DNA of 64,000 bases from Sciurus carolinensis (lineage: Eukaryota > Chordata > Mammalia > Rodentia > Sciuridae): assembly GCF_902686445.1 (NCBI RefSeq), contig NC_062218.1, positions 131,248,594-131,312,593 of the forward strand. The letters are read 5' to 3'. A program made the position numbers and the translations under genes. The notes under the pieces were generated by a model that was not told where the DNA came from, searched no databases, and saw nothing but the letters and a program-made list of their open reading frames with translations. Below, one piece after another: positions 1 to 10,208 of this stretch. Position 1 is the stretch's first letter. The number at the start of each line of letters is the position of its first letter.

Positions 1-327
1 TGCTGATTTATGCTTCCCTTAAGCAGCATGTAATGTCCTTCTTTATCCCTTCTGACTAGTTTTGGTTTGAAGTCCACATTATCTGAGATGAGGATGGATA
101 CTCCAGCTTTTTTGCTGTGTCCGTGTGCATGGTATGTTTTTCCCCATCCTTTCACCTTTGTCTATGGGTGTCTCTTTCTATGAGATGAGTCTCTTGCAGG
201 CAGCATATTGTTGGATTTTTCTTTTTAATCCAATCTGCCAGTCTGTGTCTTTGATTGATGAATTCAGGCCATTAACATTCAGGGTTATTATTGTGATATG
301 ATTTGTATTCCCAGTCAATTGACTCAT
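1..327 (-). pseudogene. LINE-1 ORF2 5' end (endonuclease start), frameshifted
   Basis: This is the first part of LINE-1 ORF2, which normally encodes the endonuclease/reverse transcriptase. Reading the minus strand from the ATG at 327, the protein begins MSQLTGNTNHITIITLNVNG, the start of the apurinic-like endonuclease domain. Compared with the second LINE-1 at 63,670-63,942, one T is missing near position 250, so the frame is lost after about 25 residues. The element runs off the left edge, so the rest of ORF2 and the 3' end cannot be judged. It belongs to the same element as the intact ORF1 just upstream on the minus strand, with a 46-bp inter-ORF spacer (328-373). Confidence 0.85.
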
Positions 328-373
328 ATTTGTTTTTGACATGATTCGGTTTCTCCTTTATTTGGCTATTCCT

Positions 374-1420
374 TTAGGCTAGCGCCTCCTGTTGCTGATT
401 TGCATCGTTGTTTTTCATCTCTTCCTCATGGAATATTTTGCTGAGAATGTTCTGTAATGCTGGCTTTCTTTTTGTAAATTCCTTTAGCTTTTGTTTATCA
501 TGGAAGGATCTTATTTCATCGTCAAATTTGAAGGTAAGTTTTGCTGGGTATAAGATTCTTGGTTGGCATCCGTTTTCTTTCAGGGCTTGGTATATGTTGT
601 TCCAGGCCCTTCTAGCTTTTAGGGTCTGGATTGAAAAATCTGCTGATATTCTTATTGGTTTCCCCCTGAATGTAATTTGGTTCTTTTCTCTCGCGGCCTT
701 TAAAATTCTGTCTTTATTTTGTATGTTAGGTATTTTCATAATAATGTGCCTTGGTGTGGGTCTGTTGTAATTTTGTATGTTTGGAGTTCTATAAGCCTCT
801 TGTACTTGGTTTTCCATTTCATTCTTCAGATTTGGGAAATTTTCTGTTATTATTTCATTGAATAGATTGTTCATTCCTTTGGTTTGTTTCTCTAAGCCTT
901 CCTCAATCCCAATAATTCTCAAATTTGGCCTTTTCATGATATCCCATAGTTCTTGGAGATTCTGTTCATGATTTCTTACCATCTTCTCTGTTTGTTCAAC
1001 TTTGTTTTCAAGGTTAAATATTTTGTCTTCAATGTCTGAGGTTCTGTCTTCCAGGTGTTCTATCCTATTGGTTATGCTTTCTATGGAGTTTTTAACTTGG
1101 TTTATTGTTTCCTTCATTTCAAGGATTTCAGTTTGGTTTTTTTTCAGTATCTCTAACTCTTTATTGAAATGATCTCTTGCTTCCCGTATTTGCTCTTTTA
1201 ACTGTTGATTGGTGCGATCATTTAATGCCTGCATTTGCTCTTTCATCTCCTCCTTCAATGCCTGCATTTGCTCTTTCATCTCCTCATTAGCTTCCCTGAT
1301 CGTTTTAATTACATACATTCTGAACTCCCTTTCTGACATTTCTTCTGCTGTGCTGTCATTGGGTTTTATTGATGTAGTATCTAGGTTTGTTTGGGACATT
1401 TTCTTCCCTTGTTTTCTCAT
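374..1420 (-). CDS. LINE-1 ORF1 protein (RNA-binding chaperone), intact
   Basis: Encodes the 348-residue LINE-1 ORF1 protein, a trimeric cytoplasmic RNA-binding nucleic-acid chaperone that coats LINE-1 RNA. The frame is uninterrupted. Residues about 40-160 form a long coiled coil rich in E, K, Q and N (trimerisation). Residues about 160-260 are the RRM-like core, starting near LRIIGIEEG. The C-terminal domain follows, with the conserved run around PRHIIMKIPN and KAAREKNQITFRGKPIRIS. A 33-bp tandem duplication (1221-1286) repeats 11 residues inside the coiled coil. An intact ORF1 implies a fairly young copy, but the neighbouring ORF2 start is frameshifted, so this copy is probably not autonomous. 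Confidence 0.93.
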   Translation of the reverse strand: MRKQGKKMSQTNLDTTSIKPNDSTAEEMSEREFRMYVIKTIREANEEMKEQMQALKEEMKEQMQALNDRTNQQLKEQIREARDHFNKELEILKKNQTEILEMKETINQVKNSIESITNRIEHLEDRTSDIEDKIFNLENKVEQTEKMVRNHEQNLQELWDIMKRPNLRIIGIEEGLEKQTKGMNNLFNEIITENFPNLKNEMENQVQEAYRTPNIQNYNRPTPRHIIMKIPNIQNKDRILKAAREKNQITFRGKPIRISADFSIQTLKARRAWNNIYQALKENGCQPRILYPAKLTFKFDDEIRSFHDKQKLKEFTKRKPALQNILSKIFHEEEMKNNDANQQQEALA

Positions 1421-1880
1421 AATGGTCAGTTGTCAGTGGGACCCTGAGATATTGCAGTTTTCCACTATTGGCTTATAGTGTCCCAGTAGATTTCCACTGT
1501 ATCACCTCCCAGCCTTCAGTAGCCTGATGTCTTGGAGGAATCTGATAAAGCAGCTCATTCGAAGAAAACTGCCCCTAGCCCCCTACTGGTTCCACGTTTT
1601 GGAACTGGCTCTGTGCGGAAATGCTCTCACTGTGGGCCTGCACCGTGCAGCTGGCCGTGTGGGAAGAGCCCACTGCCGGAGTGTGGAAGACTACCTTGGG
1701 AAGACTCTAGCTGCCCTGCCCGGCTCCGCTAAGCCACCTCTATCTGGGCCTGCCACCCGGGCTGAGCTTTACCCAGTGGGCAGACTCACGCGTGGCTCTA
1801 TTTCAGTCCGAGTCTCTCTATGCCTCCCCCTCTTAGCTCCTGGATTCTGGAGCGACCGGGGGTGCAGTCTCCCTCTAGGC

Positions 1881-1890
1881 CGCCATCTTG
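1881..1890 (-). promoter_or_regulatory. YY1-like site, inner LINE-1 monomer
   Basis: Minus strand reads CAAGATGGCG, the core of the YY1 motif found at the start of LINE-1 promoters. Identical to the site 459 bp away at the element's 5' end. Binding is inferred from the motif. Confidence 0.6.
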
Positions 1891-2339
1891 GATCTCCCCG
1901 TGAAGAGAGCCCGCAGCCGGAGTGGGTAGAGCCGCCTGAAGAGGTCTCTAGCTGCCCTGCCCTGATCCCTGAGGCTGCTTGCAGATCGAGGCTCTCCGCT
2001 GGTTCTTTGCAGGAGTACACTGCGCTGCAGCGGCTCCGGGACTCGGAGCCTGCTCTGGTCAGAAAGGCTCTCACTAGCGGGCCAGTTCCATTCCGAGAAC
2101 CTGGAGAAGCTGGCTGTGTGGGCGGGGCCCACCGCCGGAGTGCGCAGGGCTGCCTGTGGATGGCTCTAGCTGCCCTGTCTGGCTCCGATAAGCCACCTCT
2201 ATCTGGGCCTGCCACCCGGGCCGAGCTTTACCCAGTGGGCAGACTCACCCGTGGCTCCACTTCAGTCCGAGTCTCTCAATGCCTCCCCTTCTTAACTCCT
2301 GGGTTCTGGAGCGAATGGGGGTGCAGTCTCCCTCTAGGC

Positions 2340-2349
2340 CGCCATCTTG
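2340..2349 (-). promoter_or_regulatory. YY1-like site at LINE-1 5' end
   Basis: Minus strand CAAGATGGCG within a few bases of the presumed 5' terminus, where YY1 typically positions LINE-1 initiation. Second copy of the site in the tandem promoter. Confidence 0.6.
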
Positions 2350-2356
2350 GATCGCC

Positions 2357-3039
2357 CATGCATGACTCTTCTTTGATATTTCTTTTACCCTCATATCAGT
2401 ACATTTGTCTCTGGTTATTCTTTCTCACTAAGTGTCCACTACTAAACAGACGACCCCTATTTTGACCAAAAAGTAGCCTCTTTTCTTCCTACTGTTAAGG
2501 TCAGCCAGAGTTCCTTAGCATTCTCTCTTTCCACTTGTACCATCTGTTGGGATGGGTCTAGATCTTGCTGGTCATACAGCTTCCCTTGAAAGCATCAGTG
2601 ACATTGCCGTCCTCAATAACACTTCTTTTTGCAGAATATGTAATGATTGGCTTTTTATCTCTAGGGTTTTCCCAATCTCCCCGATTAGGTGTTTGGGTGA
2701 CTCACCAGAATTTCAGGATCCTTTTAGAAAGGTCCTGTTTTGGACTATGTCCTGGCTTACCTTGAAAGGCAAAAAGTCAAAATACTGTTTGTTTCCTTAG
2801 CCCTTTATTTTCTGATTTTGGCCTTCAAGTCTCAGTTGTTGAAGGCCAGTTCCACCAATCTTTAAGTGGGAGCAGTGGGTCCTAATTTAAACTTTTGTAA
2901 TTTTATAGTTACCCCTTCCACTGAATTTGAATCAACATTAGTATTAGGAATCAGTGTCATATCCTATCTGTCCCGTAGGTTATGGTATAATCGTAAAATA
3001 CTGCTCAGGTTATTCTGTTAGCAGTTGTACTTCTGGGAT
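2357..3039. other. Unique-looking non-coding DNA
   Basis: No conserved coding, RNA or repeat signature could be recognised. Short open frames (for example 2552-2800 on the plus strand) resemble no family I know. An old diverged repeat cannot be excluded. Confidence 0.4.
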
Positions 3040-3105
3040 TGAGGCCATGGCTGAGTGGTAGAGTGTTTAACTAGCATATGTAAGGTCCAAGTTCAATCCT
3101 GAATA
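3040..3105 (+). repeat. ID-type tRNA-like SINE fragment
   Basis: Reads as a diverged ID core: GGCTGAGTGGTAGAGTG (A-box region) followed by AAGTTCAATCC (B-box region). No B1-like half is attached. Confidence 0.55.
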
Positions 3106-3715
3106 TGAGAGTCGGGTGGGGAGAAGTTGTACTTCTACAAAATGCTTAACAGGGAAAATACAGAACAAAATTAAGAGCAAAATCATATTCAGTTTGTACA
3201 ATATTTCTGAACAAAGAAACATATTTCTTCATAATAACACTAATATACTTGTGATAAATGTTTAGCCAAAATGCATGATTTGTCAACTTGATCACACATA
3301 AAATCTTTTACAAATTTCACTTAAAAAAAAAAAAAAAAACCCTTTTACAACCTTTCAGTACATTTTACAATTTACCCAAACCCTTCTTAGCTTTTAAATT
3401 GTATCACTTCTAATTTGGGATTATGGTAATTTTTACATAAAAATTTATCCTTTTGAACAAAATTTTAAATGGGCTTGAAGTAGGATGGCCTACTTTTGGG
3501 ACCATCCTAACATGGAGCAGGGCAGAAGACAGCACCTTACCTCAGGTGAAGTTGATCTTTTGGCAATTTTTAGCTAGTTTTTACATCCTTGCCTCCTTTC
3601 TAAATATCATTTATTTAGGAGTATCAGAAAATAAAGTTTTTATATTACTTTCTGAATATATTTGAAGATCAGTTAACATAATTGAAGGATATGGAAATGA
3701 CAACTACCGAAACAG
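3106..3715. other. AT-rich non-coding DNA
   Basis: AT-rich, with an A run at 3323-3340. No gene or repeat family recognised. Confidence 0.4.
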
Positions 3716-4241
3716 TGTGGCCTGGGAAGAGGGATGGAGAAAGAAGGCAACACATGGATAACATTGATCCTTTCCGGATACATGCTTTCCAAGTGACAAG
3801 ACAATCCCTGGGAAGGAGGTGTCCATCCAGCCTAAAAATGACAGTCTGTAGGAAGAAGCCCAAACATTGATCCTTCCCCAAATAAATCCTTTCCCAGTGA
3901 CAGTAGAATAGACCCTGGAGGGAAAGAGATAAGCACTGAATGTTGAACTCTGAACCCTCCGTCCTAGTCCAGTAAAAACAAATTTCAAATTCTCACAAAC
4001 TGTTTCCTAAATGCTCAAATTGATATGATCTGTTAAGGTTTTCAATGGTTAAGTCATCTCCCAGTGTGTAACCTATGTAAACCCATACCTCCCCTGTAAT
4101 CAGGGCCATTTTCTATCCACAAAGTGTGCCTTCCGATGCCTGACTGACTCTGCTGCGGAATAAAGGAAAGTTTGCTGATCATTTGAGGTCTGCTCCTGTC
4201 CTGGTTATTTTGTACTTTCATTATGGTGCCGAAACTGTGTT
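3716..4241 (+). mobile_element. LTR followed by tRNA-Phe-type primer binding site
   Basis: An LTR-like block. It appears to begin at TGTGGCCTGGGAAG, has a polyadenylation signal in GAATAAAGG near 4158-4166, and a U5-like pyrimidine-rich tail. Immediately after it, TGGTGCCGAAAC begins at 4224, matching the first 12 bases of the 18-base complement of the tRNA-Phe 3' end; later positions have diverged. tRNA-Phe priming is typical of IAP-like class II elements. No gag or pol is recognisable downstream, so this is either the 5' end of a deleted provirus or a solo LTR with leftover leader. The exact LTR start is uncertain. Confidence 0.55.
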
Positions 4242-4830
4242 GGCTATTTTTGCTTACAATGATAACTGTATCTATGAGTGCACTCATCAGGTAATAAGTC
4301 TATGTGTGGTCTTTAGCACTGTTTCATAAACTTATAAGAGGCCTAAAACTATTCCATAATTTTTGTCAGTTCTGTCAATCTATGCAAACCTGCTGTTGGA
4401 AGAACCACATAATGATAGTTATCCCAGGAGACATGGATGCTGAACTACTTCTAAAGTAAAACCTATGTCAATATATACATAGGACTTCTATGTAGCTGTG
4501 GTGCCAAGTATTATTGACTTGTTTTTTTGTATGTGAAGTGTATTTATGATCCACAAGTATATAAGCCTTCTAAACTGCAGAGCTTAAAAAAAAAAAAACC
4601 ACTTTTCCAAACTGATGTCCTTCAAACTAAAATTGTTTATAGGTGTAGCTTTTTTTCAGCTTTGTGCTTGTATGCCCCTAATTGTATTATGACTATCGTC
4701 TTAGAGCAGAGATAATTAGATGTGCCTGAACACTGTGCACTCCAAGCAGTGCCTCTGGTAATCAAGAAGACTGGGCACTTGACATTGGTACCTGTGTAAG
4801 CAAGTATGCTCTGCTTTATTTTTCAAACAT
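4242..4830. other. Non-coding DNA, nothing recognised
   Basis: No open frame with a family signature and no clear interspersed repeat. An A run lies at 4588-4599. Decayed retroviral leader or gag from the preceding LTR is possible but not visible. Confidence 0.35.
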
Positions 4831-6167
4831 TTCATTTATTCTTTTTTTTAAATTTATTTTTATTGTAAACAAATGGGATACATGTTGTTTCTGTTTGTAC
4901 ATGGAGTAACAGCATACCATTTGCATAATCATACATTTACATAGGGTAATGATGTTTGATTCATTCTGTTGTTTTTTTCCTTCCCCCCACCCCTCCTACC
5001 ACTCTTTTCCCTCTATACAGTCCTTCCTTCCTCCATTCTTGCCCCCCAAACTCCCATTATGTGTCATCATCCGCTTATCAGTAAGATCATTCGTCCTTTG
5101 GTTTTTTGAAAGATTGGCTTATCTCACTTAGCATGATATTCTCCAATTTCATCCATTTGCCTGCAAATGCCATAATTTTATTATTCTTTATAGCTGAGTA
5201 ATATTCCATTGTATATATATATACCACATTTTCTTTATCCATTCATCAATTGAAGGACACCTAGTTTGCTTCCACAGTCTGGCTATTGTGAATTGAGCAG
5301 CTATGAACATTGATGTGGCTGTATCTCTGTAGTATGCTGATTTTAAGTCCTTTGGGTATAGGCCGAGGAGTGGGATAGCTGGGTCAAATGGTGGTTCCAT
5401 TCCAAGTTTTCTAAGGAATCTCCACACTGCTTTCCAGAGTGGCTGCACTAATTTGCATCCCCACCAGCAATGTATGAGTGTACCTTTTTCCCCACATCCT
5501 CTGCAACACCTATTGTTGCTTGTATTATTGATAATCGCCATTCTAATTGGGGTGAGATGGAATCTTAGTGTAGTTTTGATTTGCATTTCTCTTATTACTA
5601 AAGATGGTGAACATTTTTTCATATGTCTGTTGATTGCTTGTACATCTTCTTCTGTGAAGTGTCTGTTCATTTCCTTAGACCATTTGTCGATTGGGTTATT
5701 TGTATTCTTGGTGTAGAGTTTTTTGAGTTCTTTATATATTCTGGAAATTAGTGCTCTATCTGAAGTATGAGTGGCAAAGATATTCTCCCACTCTGTAGGC
5801 TCTCTCTTCGCATTGCTGATAGTTTCCTTTGCTGAGAGAAAGCTATTTAGTTTGAATCTATCCCAGTTGTTGATTCTTGCTTTTATTTCTTGTGCTATGG
5901 GAGTCCTGTTAAGGAAGTTTGATCCTAAGCCAACAAGGTGAAGATTTGGACCTACTTTTTCTTCTATAAGATGCAGAGTCTCTGGTCTGATTTCAAGGTC
6001 CTTGATCCATTGTGAGTTGATTTTTGCGCAGGGTGAGAGATAGGGGTTTAGTTTCATTCTGTTGCATATGGATTTCCAGTTTTCCCAGCACCATTTGTTG
6101 AACAGGCTATCTTTTCTCCATTGCATATTTTTGGCACCTTTGTCTAGTATTAGATTCATTTATTCTT
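4831..6167 (-). mobile_element. 5'-truncated LINE-1 with 13-bp target duplication
   Basis: Minus-strand LINE-1 containing only the 3' part of ORF2 and the 3'UTR. It is flanked by perfect direct repeats TTCATTTATTCTT at 4831-4843 and 6155-6167, and a poly(A) tail shows as the T-rich run after 4843. The 3'UTR (about 4844-5185) contains the pyrimidine tract of this LINE-1 family but lacks the telomere-like insert seen in the copies at 36.45 and 60.08 kb. Intact target duplications and a long open frame point to a recent insertion by target-primed reverse transcription. Confidence 0.92.
5188..6159 (-). pseudogene. LINE-1 ORF2 C-terminal fragment
   Basis: Open for 323 codons and corresponding to the C-terminal quarter of LINE-1 ORF2p, downstream of the reverse transcriptase core. 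The cysteine-rich motif is visible as [17 protein letters not shown] (C-x2-C with the downstream H and C). The conserved stretch [20 protein letters not shown] follows. The N-terminal endonuclease and RT domains are missing because of 5' truncation. The terminal residues differ from the copies at 36.5 and 60.1 kb because the AT repeat near 5210-5222 shifts the frame. Confidence 0.9.
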
Positions 6168-7004
6168 AAAAGACAAAATTAAATAGGGATTTTGAAATGT
6201 CATTCAACATTTTATAATTGGATAAAAGTAACCTGTAATCAATAAGTTGTATATGGAAAACTATGTTAATCTTTATGCTGTGATGAAAATTTAAATGTAT
6301 TTTTAAAAAAGATAATAGGGAAAACCTGACTGACTTTAAGGTTGATGATGTGGGACATGTAAATGTTTTGCCACTTTTCCACAAAGGAAATTAAGAGCTC
6401 TTAATCTTTTTGTTTGCTTCATGTTTCAGATGTGATGCAAAATGCTTTGTGTGGTATAAAAGAGAGCACTTATCAATTATCTTGAGTGTATTAAACTTAC
6501 ACACTTTTAATTTTACAAACTGTTATGTAACATTAGACAGAATTCAGATGTTTACACATGTCTAGTCACAGATATATAGGGTGTTAAATACATTACAATA
6601 ATCTAAAAAATAGTTGCTTATTTAACCAGAGTTATAACGTGATTACCTAAAAAACTTTAAAACAGATAGGTACTTAAATTATCTCTAATTCTTTTAAGAC
6701 TCAGCTTCCCTAAGTAATTAAAATTGAATACAAGCTATTATTTTGATAAAACACAAAATCTTTGTTCTTTAAGATAGCTTTTTGTAAATGTTACTAAGAG
6801 CAGATCAGTATTAAAAAAAAAAAAACTTTGTTGCTTTCAACACAAGGAATTAGATTCTGATTTTGTATCAGTGCATTAAATTTTGATTAGAAACCCCTTT
6901 AACATTTCAAATCATGTTAAACTCAATCATAAAAATTTTTCTGAGATTTATCTTTTACAAGCTTTCTGTGACTTCTTTAGATACTCTACAACTTAACATC
7001 CTTG
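6168..7004. other. AT-rich non-coding DNA
   Basis: Very AT-rich, no coding signature. Contains an A12 run near 6812-6824. No repeat family assigned. Confidence 0.4.
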
Positions 7005-7188
7005 TTTTTTTTTTTTTCTTTTTTTTCTTTTTGTACTAGGAATTGAACCCCAAGGCACTCTACCACTGGCCACATTCCCAGCATCCCCCTTTTTAATTTT
7101 TAATTTTGAGACCCTAAGCTGCTTGTTTTTCTCCTGCCTCAGCCTCTGGAGTTGCTGGGATTACAGGTGAGCACCACTGTACTTGGTT
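7005..7188 (-). repeat. Sciurid composite SINE (ID-B1)
   Basis: Inverted orientation: a T-rich tail, then the ID half (AATTGAACCCCA, CTCTACCACTGG), then the B1/7SL-like half ending CTGGGATTACAGGTGAGCACC. Diverged copy. Confidence 0.85.
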
Positions 7189-7687
7189 ACATCTACATCC
7201 TTAGTTTTTGTTGTGTCTCTTTTTCCCATCGTGGACTTTAAGAAAATAACCTTACGTTTAGAAAACATTATTGGTTCCTTTTAGTTATATAACATTACGA
7301 TTCATTATGACATAAATATAAAAATGTGTAATATAATTTGCTCTGATTCAGTCCCCAGTACTTCCCCTTTCCCTCTCCTCCTCCCTCCCTTGTTCCTTTC
7401 CCTCTACTCTACTGATTTTTAAAAACCTCTCCAAAATTGGGTCCTCATGCTCATAACTTTTTATATCTTTCTTATATTTGTTGATTAAATTATGCCTTTT
7501 TCTTTTTCCTTAAATTGATACTTGAAGCAATTCTTAAATTTCTGAATTTAGACAAATTATTCCTTTTTCTTAGTAAGACAGAATACTTTGTGATTTTTAG
7601 TTTTTCAATCAAAATGGCTTAAGAACTCTGTTGTATTCTTTGCGCATAGGATTACATATGGTTAATTAGAATTTTAACTGTTATATT
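7189..7687. other. AT-rich non-coding DNA
   Basis: Includes a pyrimidine-rich stretch (7360-7410). No gene or repeat family recognised. Confidence 0.35.
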
Positions 7688-8290
7688 TCAGTGGAAACCC
7701 AGGAAGAAAACAATCTCAAATTGTTTTTTTCTATATACCCACAATTTATGTAAACAGATCTTATATACTTTACGAAGGAAAGAGTGAAACAGTGCACCTT
7801 TAAAATTAAAAACAATTTTCTGATAACTGCTCTTCCACATCCCAAACTTTCCCATGCTGAGAACAGAAACTGAGAAACTATTCCCTGGCCTGCTGGGCAC
7901 CGAGGAAGCTGAAACTGTCACGTTCTCTGACCAGCATGGCCTAGCTACATCTACAAATCTGTATCTACCTCCTGGCTTTTGTTTCTATAAATTGCATCCA
8001 CTTCTGCAGGACCAGTGGAGGAATAGTCTAGCTCATTCTCCCCAGCTTGATCACCTTGCATTCACTTTTAATTTTTATGTCTTTGCTTATTTCTTTTGTG
8101 TGTGTCCAGCTGAATCTGGCAGCTGGGATCCTGGTTGATTCTCTGGCTTGGCTGCTGGCTACAGAATTGCTACCCAGATGACTCTGGAGGAGATCCCTAC
8201 ATTTGTGAAATTCAATTTTGTTTTGGAACTTTCCTTCCTTCCTCTTAGCCTGTGTCAACTGCCTTTGCTGCTTTTAGTAAAGTAGATAAA
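7688..8290 (+). repeat. Dispersed LTR-like repeat, copy 1
   Basis: Shares long similarity, same orientation, with 15,700-16,205: both contain GAGAATGGAAAT/GAACAGAAACT-like starts, a common CATGTTCTCTGACCAGCA-like run, TTTTGTTTCTATAAATT and CAGCTGAATCTGG. TATA-like and pyrimidine-rich features suggest an LTR, but no internal retroviral sequence lies between the two copies. Family not identified. Open frames inside (7854-8138) are not convincing genes. Confidence 0.5.
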
Positions 8291-8602
8291 TGAATTTTTT
8301 TCAGAATCTGTGGAAGCAAAGATTGGACCCAAATCTCACAAGTAGTGCACATTAACACTTATTTTTCCTTTCCTGTTGTGTGGTTTCTGTTTTGTTTTGC
8401 CAATCCAGGGTTTCTCTGAAGTCAGTTTGAGCTCTTTCCTGGACTTTTTGTTTGACAGGAAAATTTGGCTTCATGTTTGACAATAGTTTTTTGTTTGGAA
8501 GAGACGTAAAGGGCATAATATATTAGGGTGTTTGGGGAATCTCTTGTGAAAATGAAAAGCACTAGTTCTATCTCAGAATAGATATTTATTCTTTAAAGAA
8601 GA

Positions 8603-8801
8603 TTTGTTTATTTGTTTATTTATTTAGGTACTGGGGATTGAACCCCGGACATTCTACCACTGAGATACATCCCTGTCCCTTTTTATTTTTTATTTTGAGA
8701 CAGGTTCTTACTAAGTTGTGAGGCTGGCCTTAAACTCATGGTCCTTCTGCCTCAGTCTCCCAACTCGCTGGGATTACAGGCAAGTGCCACCTTGCCTGGC
8801 T
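8603..8801 (-). repeat. Sciurid composite SINE (ID-B1)
   Basis: GGTACTGGGGATTGAACCCC, CTACCACTGAGATACATCC, then a B1-like half ending CTGGGATTACAGGCAAGTGC. Good match to the family pattern. Confidence 0.92.
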
Positions 8802-9214
8802 CTTTAGAAAAGTTTTAATTATAGCATGCCTGTACGTCTGAAATTTAATGCAATTGTTTCATGTTCATTAATTAACTTGACAGTTGGCTTAAGAAAGGAT
8901 AAACTCTGAGGACTACAGCAACAGAAATTTATCTACATTAGATAGGGAGTTCCATTTCAGAAAGATATACTACATTCTTGGTTGGAAGGAACTCTGGGCA
9001 GCTCATCCAGAAGGTGCACAAAGGGGTGTGGTCACCCTGCACCTTGAGCTACCCCAATCACCCCTTGGTGTTTGGGCTTTGTGAAACATGTAAGAAGGAA
9101 TCTTTGGCTCATTGGTGACAAATTAGGAAGAAATTCCTAAAAGTGGCACATTTGATAGACCGACCCAAAACATTTTCGGAGCATGACTCTTGCTTTAGTC
9201 ATTGGATGAGCTTC
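8802..9214. other. Non-coding DNA, nothing recognised
   Basis: No gene or repeat signature that I can name. Confidence 0.35.
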
Positions 9215-9540
9215 TATTAAATATCATGCTAAGCAAAATAAGCCAATCCCAAAGAGTCAAATGTTTTCTCTGATATGCAGATGCTAATTCACAATGGGGT
9301 GGGGCTAGGGAAGAATAGACACAGGGGAGTGAAGGGAGGAGAGGGAGCATGGCGGTAGGAAGGATAGTAGAATGAATTGGACATTATTACCCTAAGTGCT
9401 TATATGATTACATGACCAGTGTAGGTCTACATCAAGTATAACCAGAAAAACGTAATACTGCACTTCCATATGATGTGTCAAAATGCATTCTTCTAGTGTC
9501 ATGTATAACTAATTAGAACAAATAAAATTAAAAAAATTTT
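9215..9540 (+). mobile_element. LINE-1 3' end (3'UTR)
   Basis: Plus-strand LINE-1 3' terminus. It opens with the end-of-ORF2 pattern AAGCAAAATAAGCCAATCCC, continues through the purine-rich GGGGAGTGAAGGGAGGAGAG tract and ends in an A-rich tail near 9535. Heavily 5'-truncated. Confidence 0.8.
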
Positions 9541-10034
9541 AAAAAAATAGGCAAAATTAACTGAAATCACTTCATTTTTAGATCAGGTTTCCCCCACCTC
9601 TAGTGAATTCACCTTTTGATTCTGCATGCTTAAATTGTATATTTTTTGTTTTGTCTGATTGAAAGTTTTTGATTTTTCTCTCTGCTAAGAAAACTCTTTA
9701 TTCAAGTTCACTGGTCTGAACCTTTGAGATACAAATTTTCTAGTTGGTTTCAGTCAATAGTTTACCTTTGGAAATGCAAATTTAAGATTTAAGAATGACT
9801 TAGGACCATATCAGATCAACAGTATGGCTTTTAAAACGGGCTAATAATCAATCTAAGCACTGGAATTTTCTTGTGTGCATCTATGTGCTTATATACAATT
9901 TGTTTACAGTGTTACCCAACTGGCTTATAGATAAGTAAGTACATAATTTAAAAATTGTTAAATTAACCCAAATACCTTTTGATTTACATAACTTTAGTAA
10001 ATCTGTAATAAAAAGTTAATTTAAACTTGTTAGT
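9541..10034. other. AT-rich non-coding DNA
   Basis: No coding or repeat signature recognised. Confidence 0.35.
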
Positions 10035-10208
10035 AGACCAGGCACAGTGGTGTATACCTATAATCCCAGTGATGGGAGGCAGAGGCAAGAGAAACATGTT
10101 TGAAACCTGCCTTGACAATTTAGTGAGACACTGCATCAAAAAATGAAAAGGGATGGTGATACAGCTCAGTGGTAGAACAACCCTGGATTCAGTACTCAGT
10201 ATAACAAT
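10035..10208 (+). repeat. Sciurid composite SINE
   Basis: Sense copy: B1-like half (CAGGCACAGTGGTGTATACC, AATCCCAGTGATGGGAGGC) followed by the ID half (ATACAGCTCAGTGGTAGAAC). Diverged. Confidence 0.85.

Larger units (their letters stand above)
1421..2356 (-). promoter_or_regulatory. LINE-1 5'UTR/promoter with two tandem monomers
   Basis: CpG-rich LINE-1 5'UTR. The segment 1705-1895 recurs at 2164-2354, offset by exactly 459 bp, so two tandem promoter monomers are present. Each monomer starts on the minus strand with CAAGATGGCG (1881-1890 and 2340-2349), a match to the YY1 motif that sets transcription initiation in many mammalian LINE-1s. The outer copy lies at the presumed 5' end of the element near 2354. 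Tandem-monomer promoters are well known in mouse LINE-1; their use in a sciurid element is inferred here. The plus strand carries a 312-codon open frame through both monomers (see findings). Confidence 0.8.
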
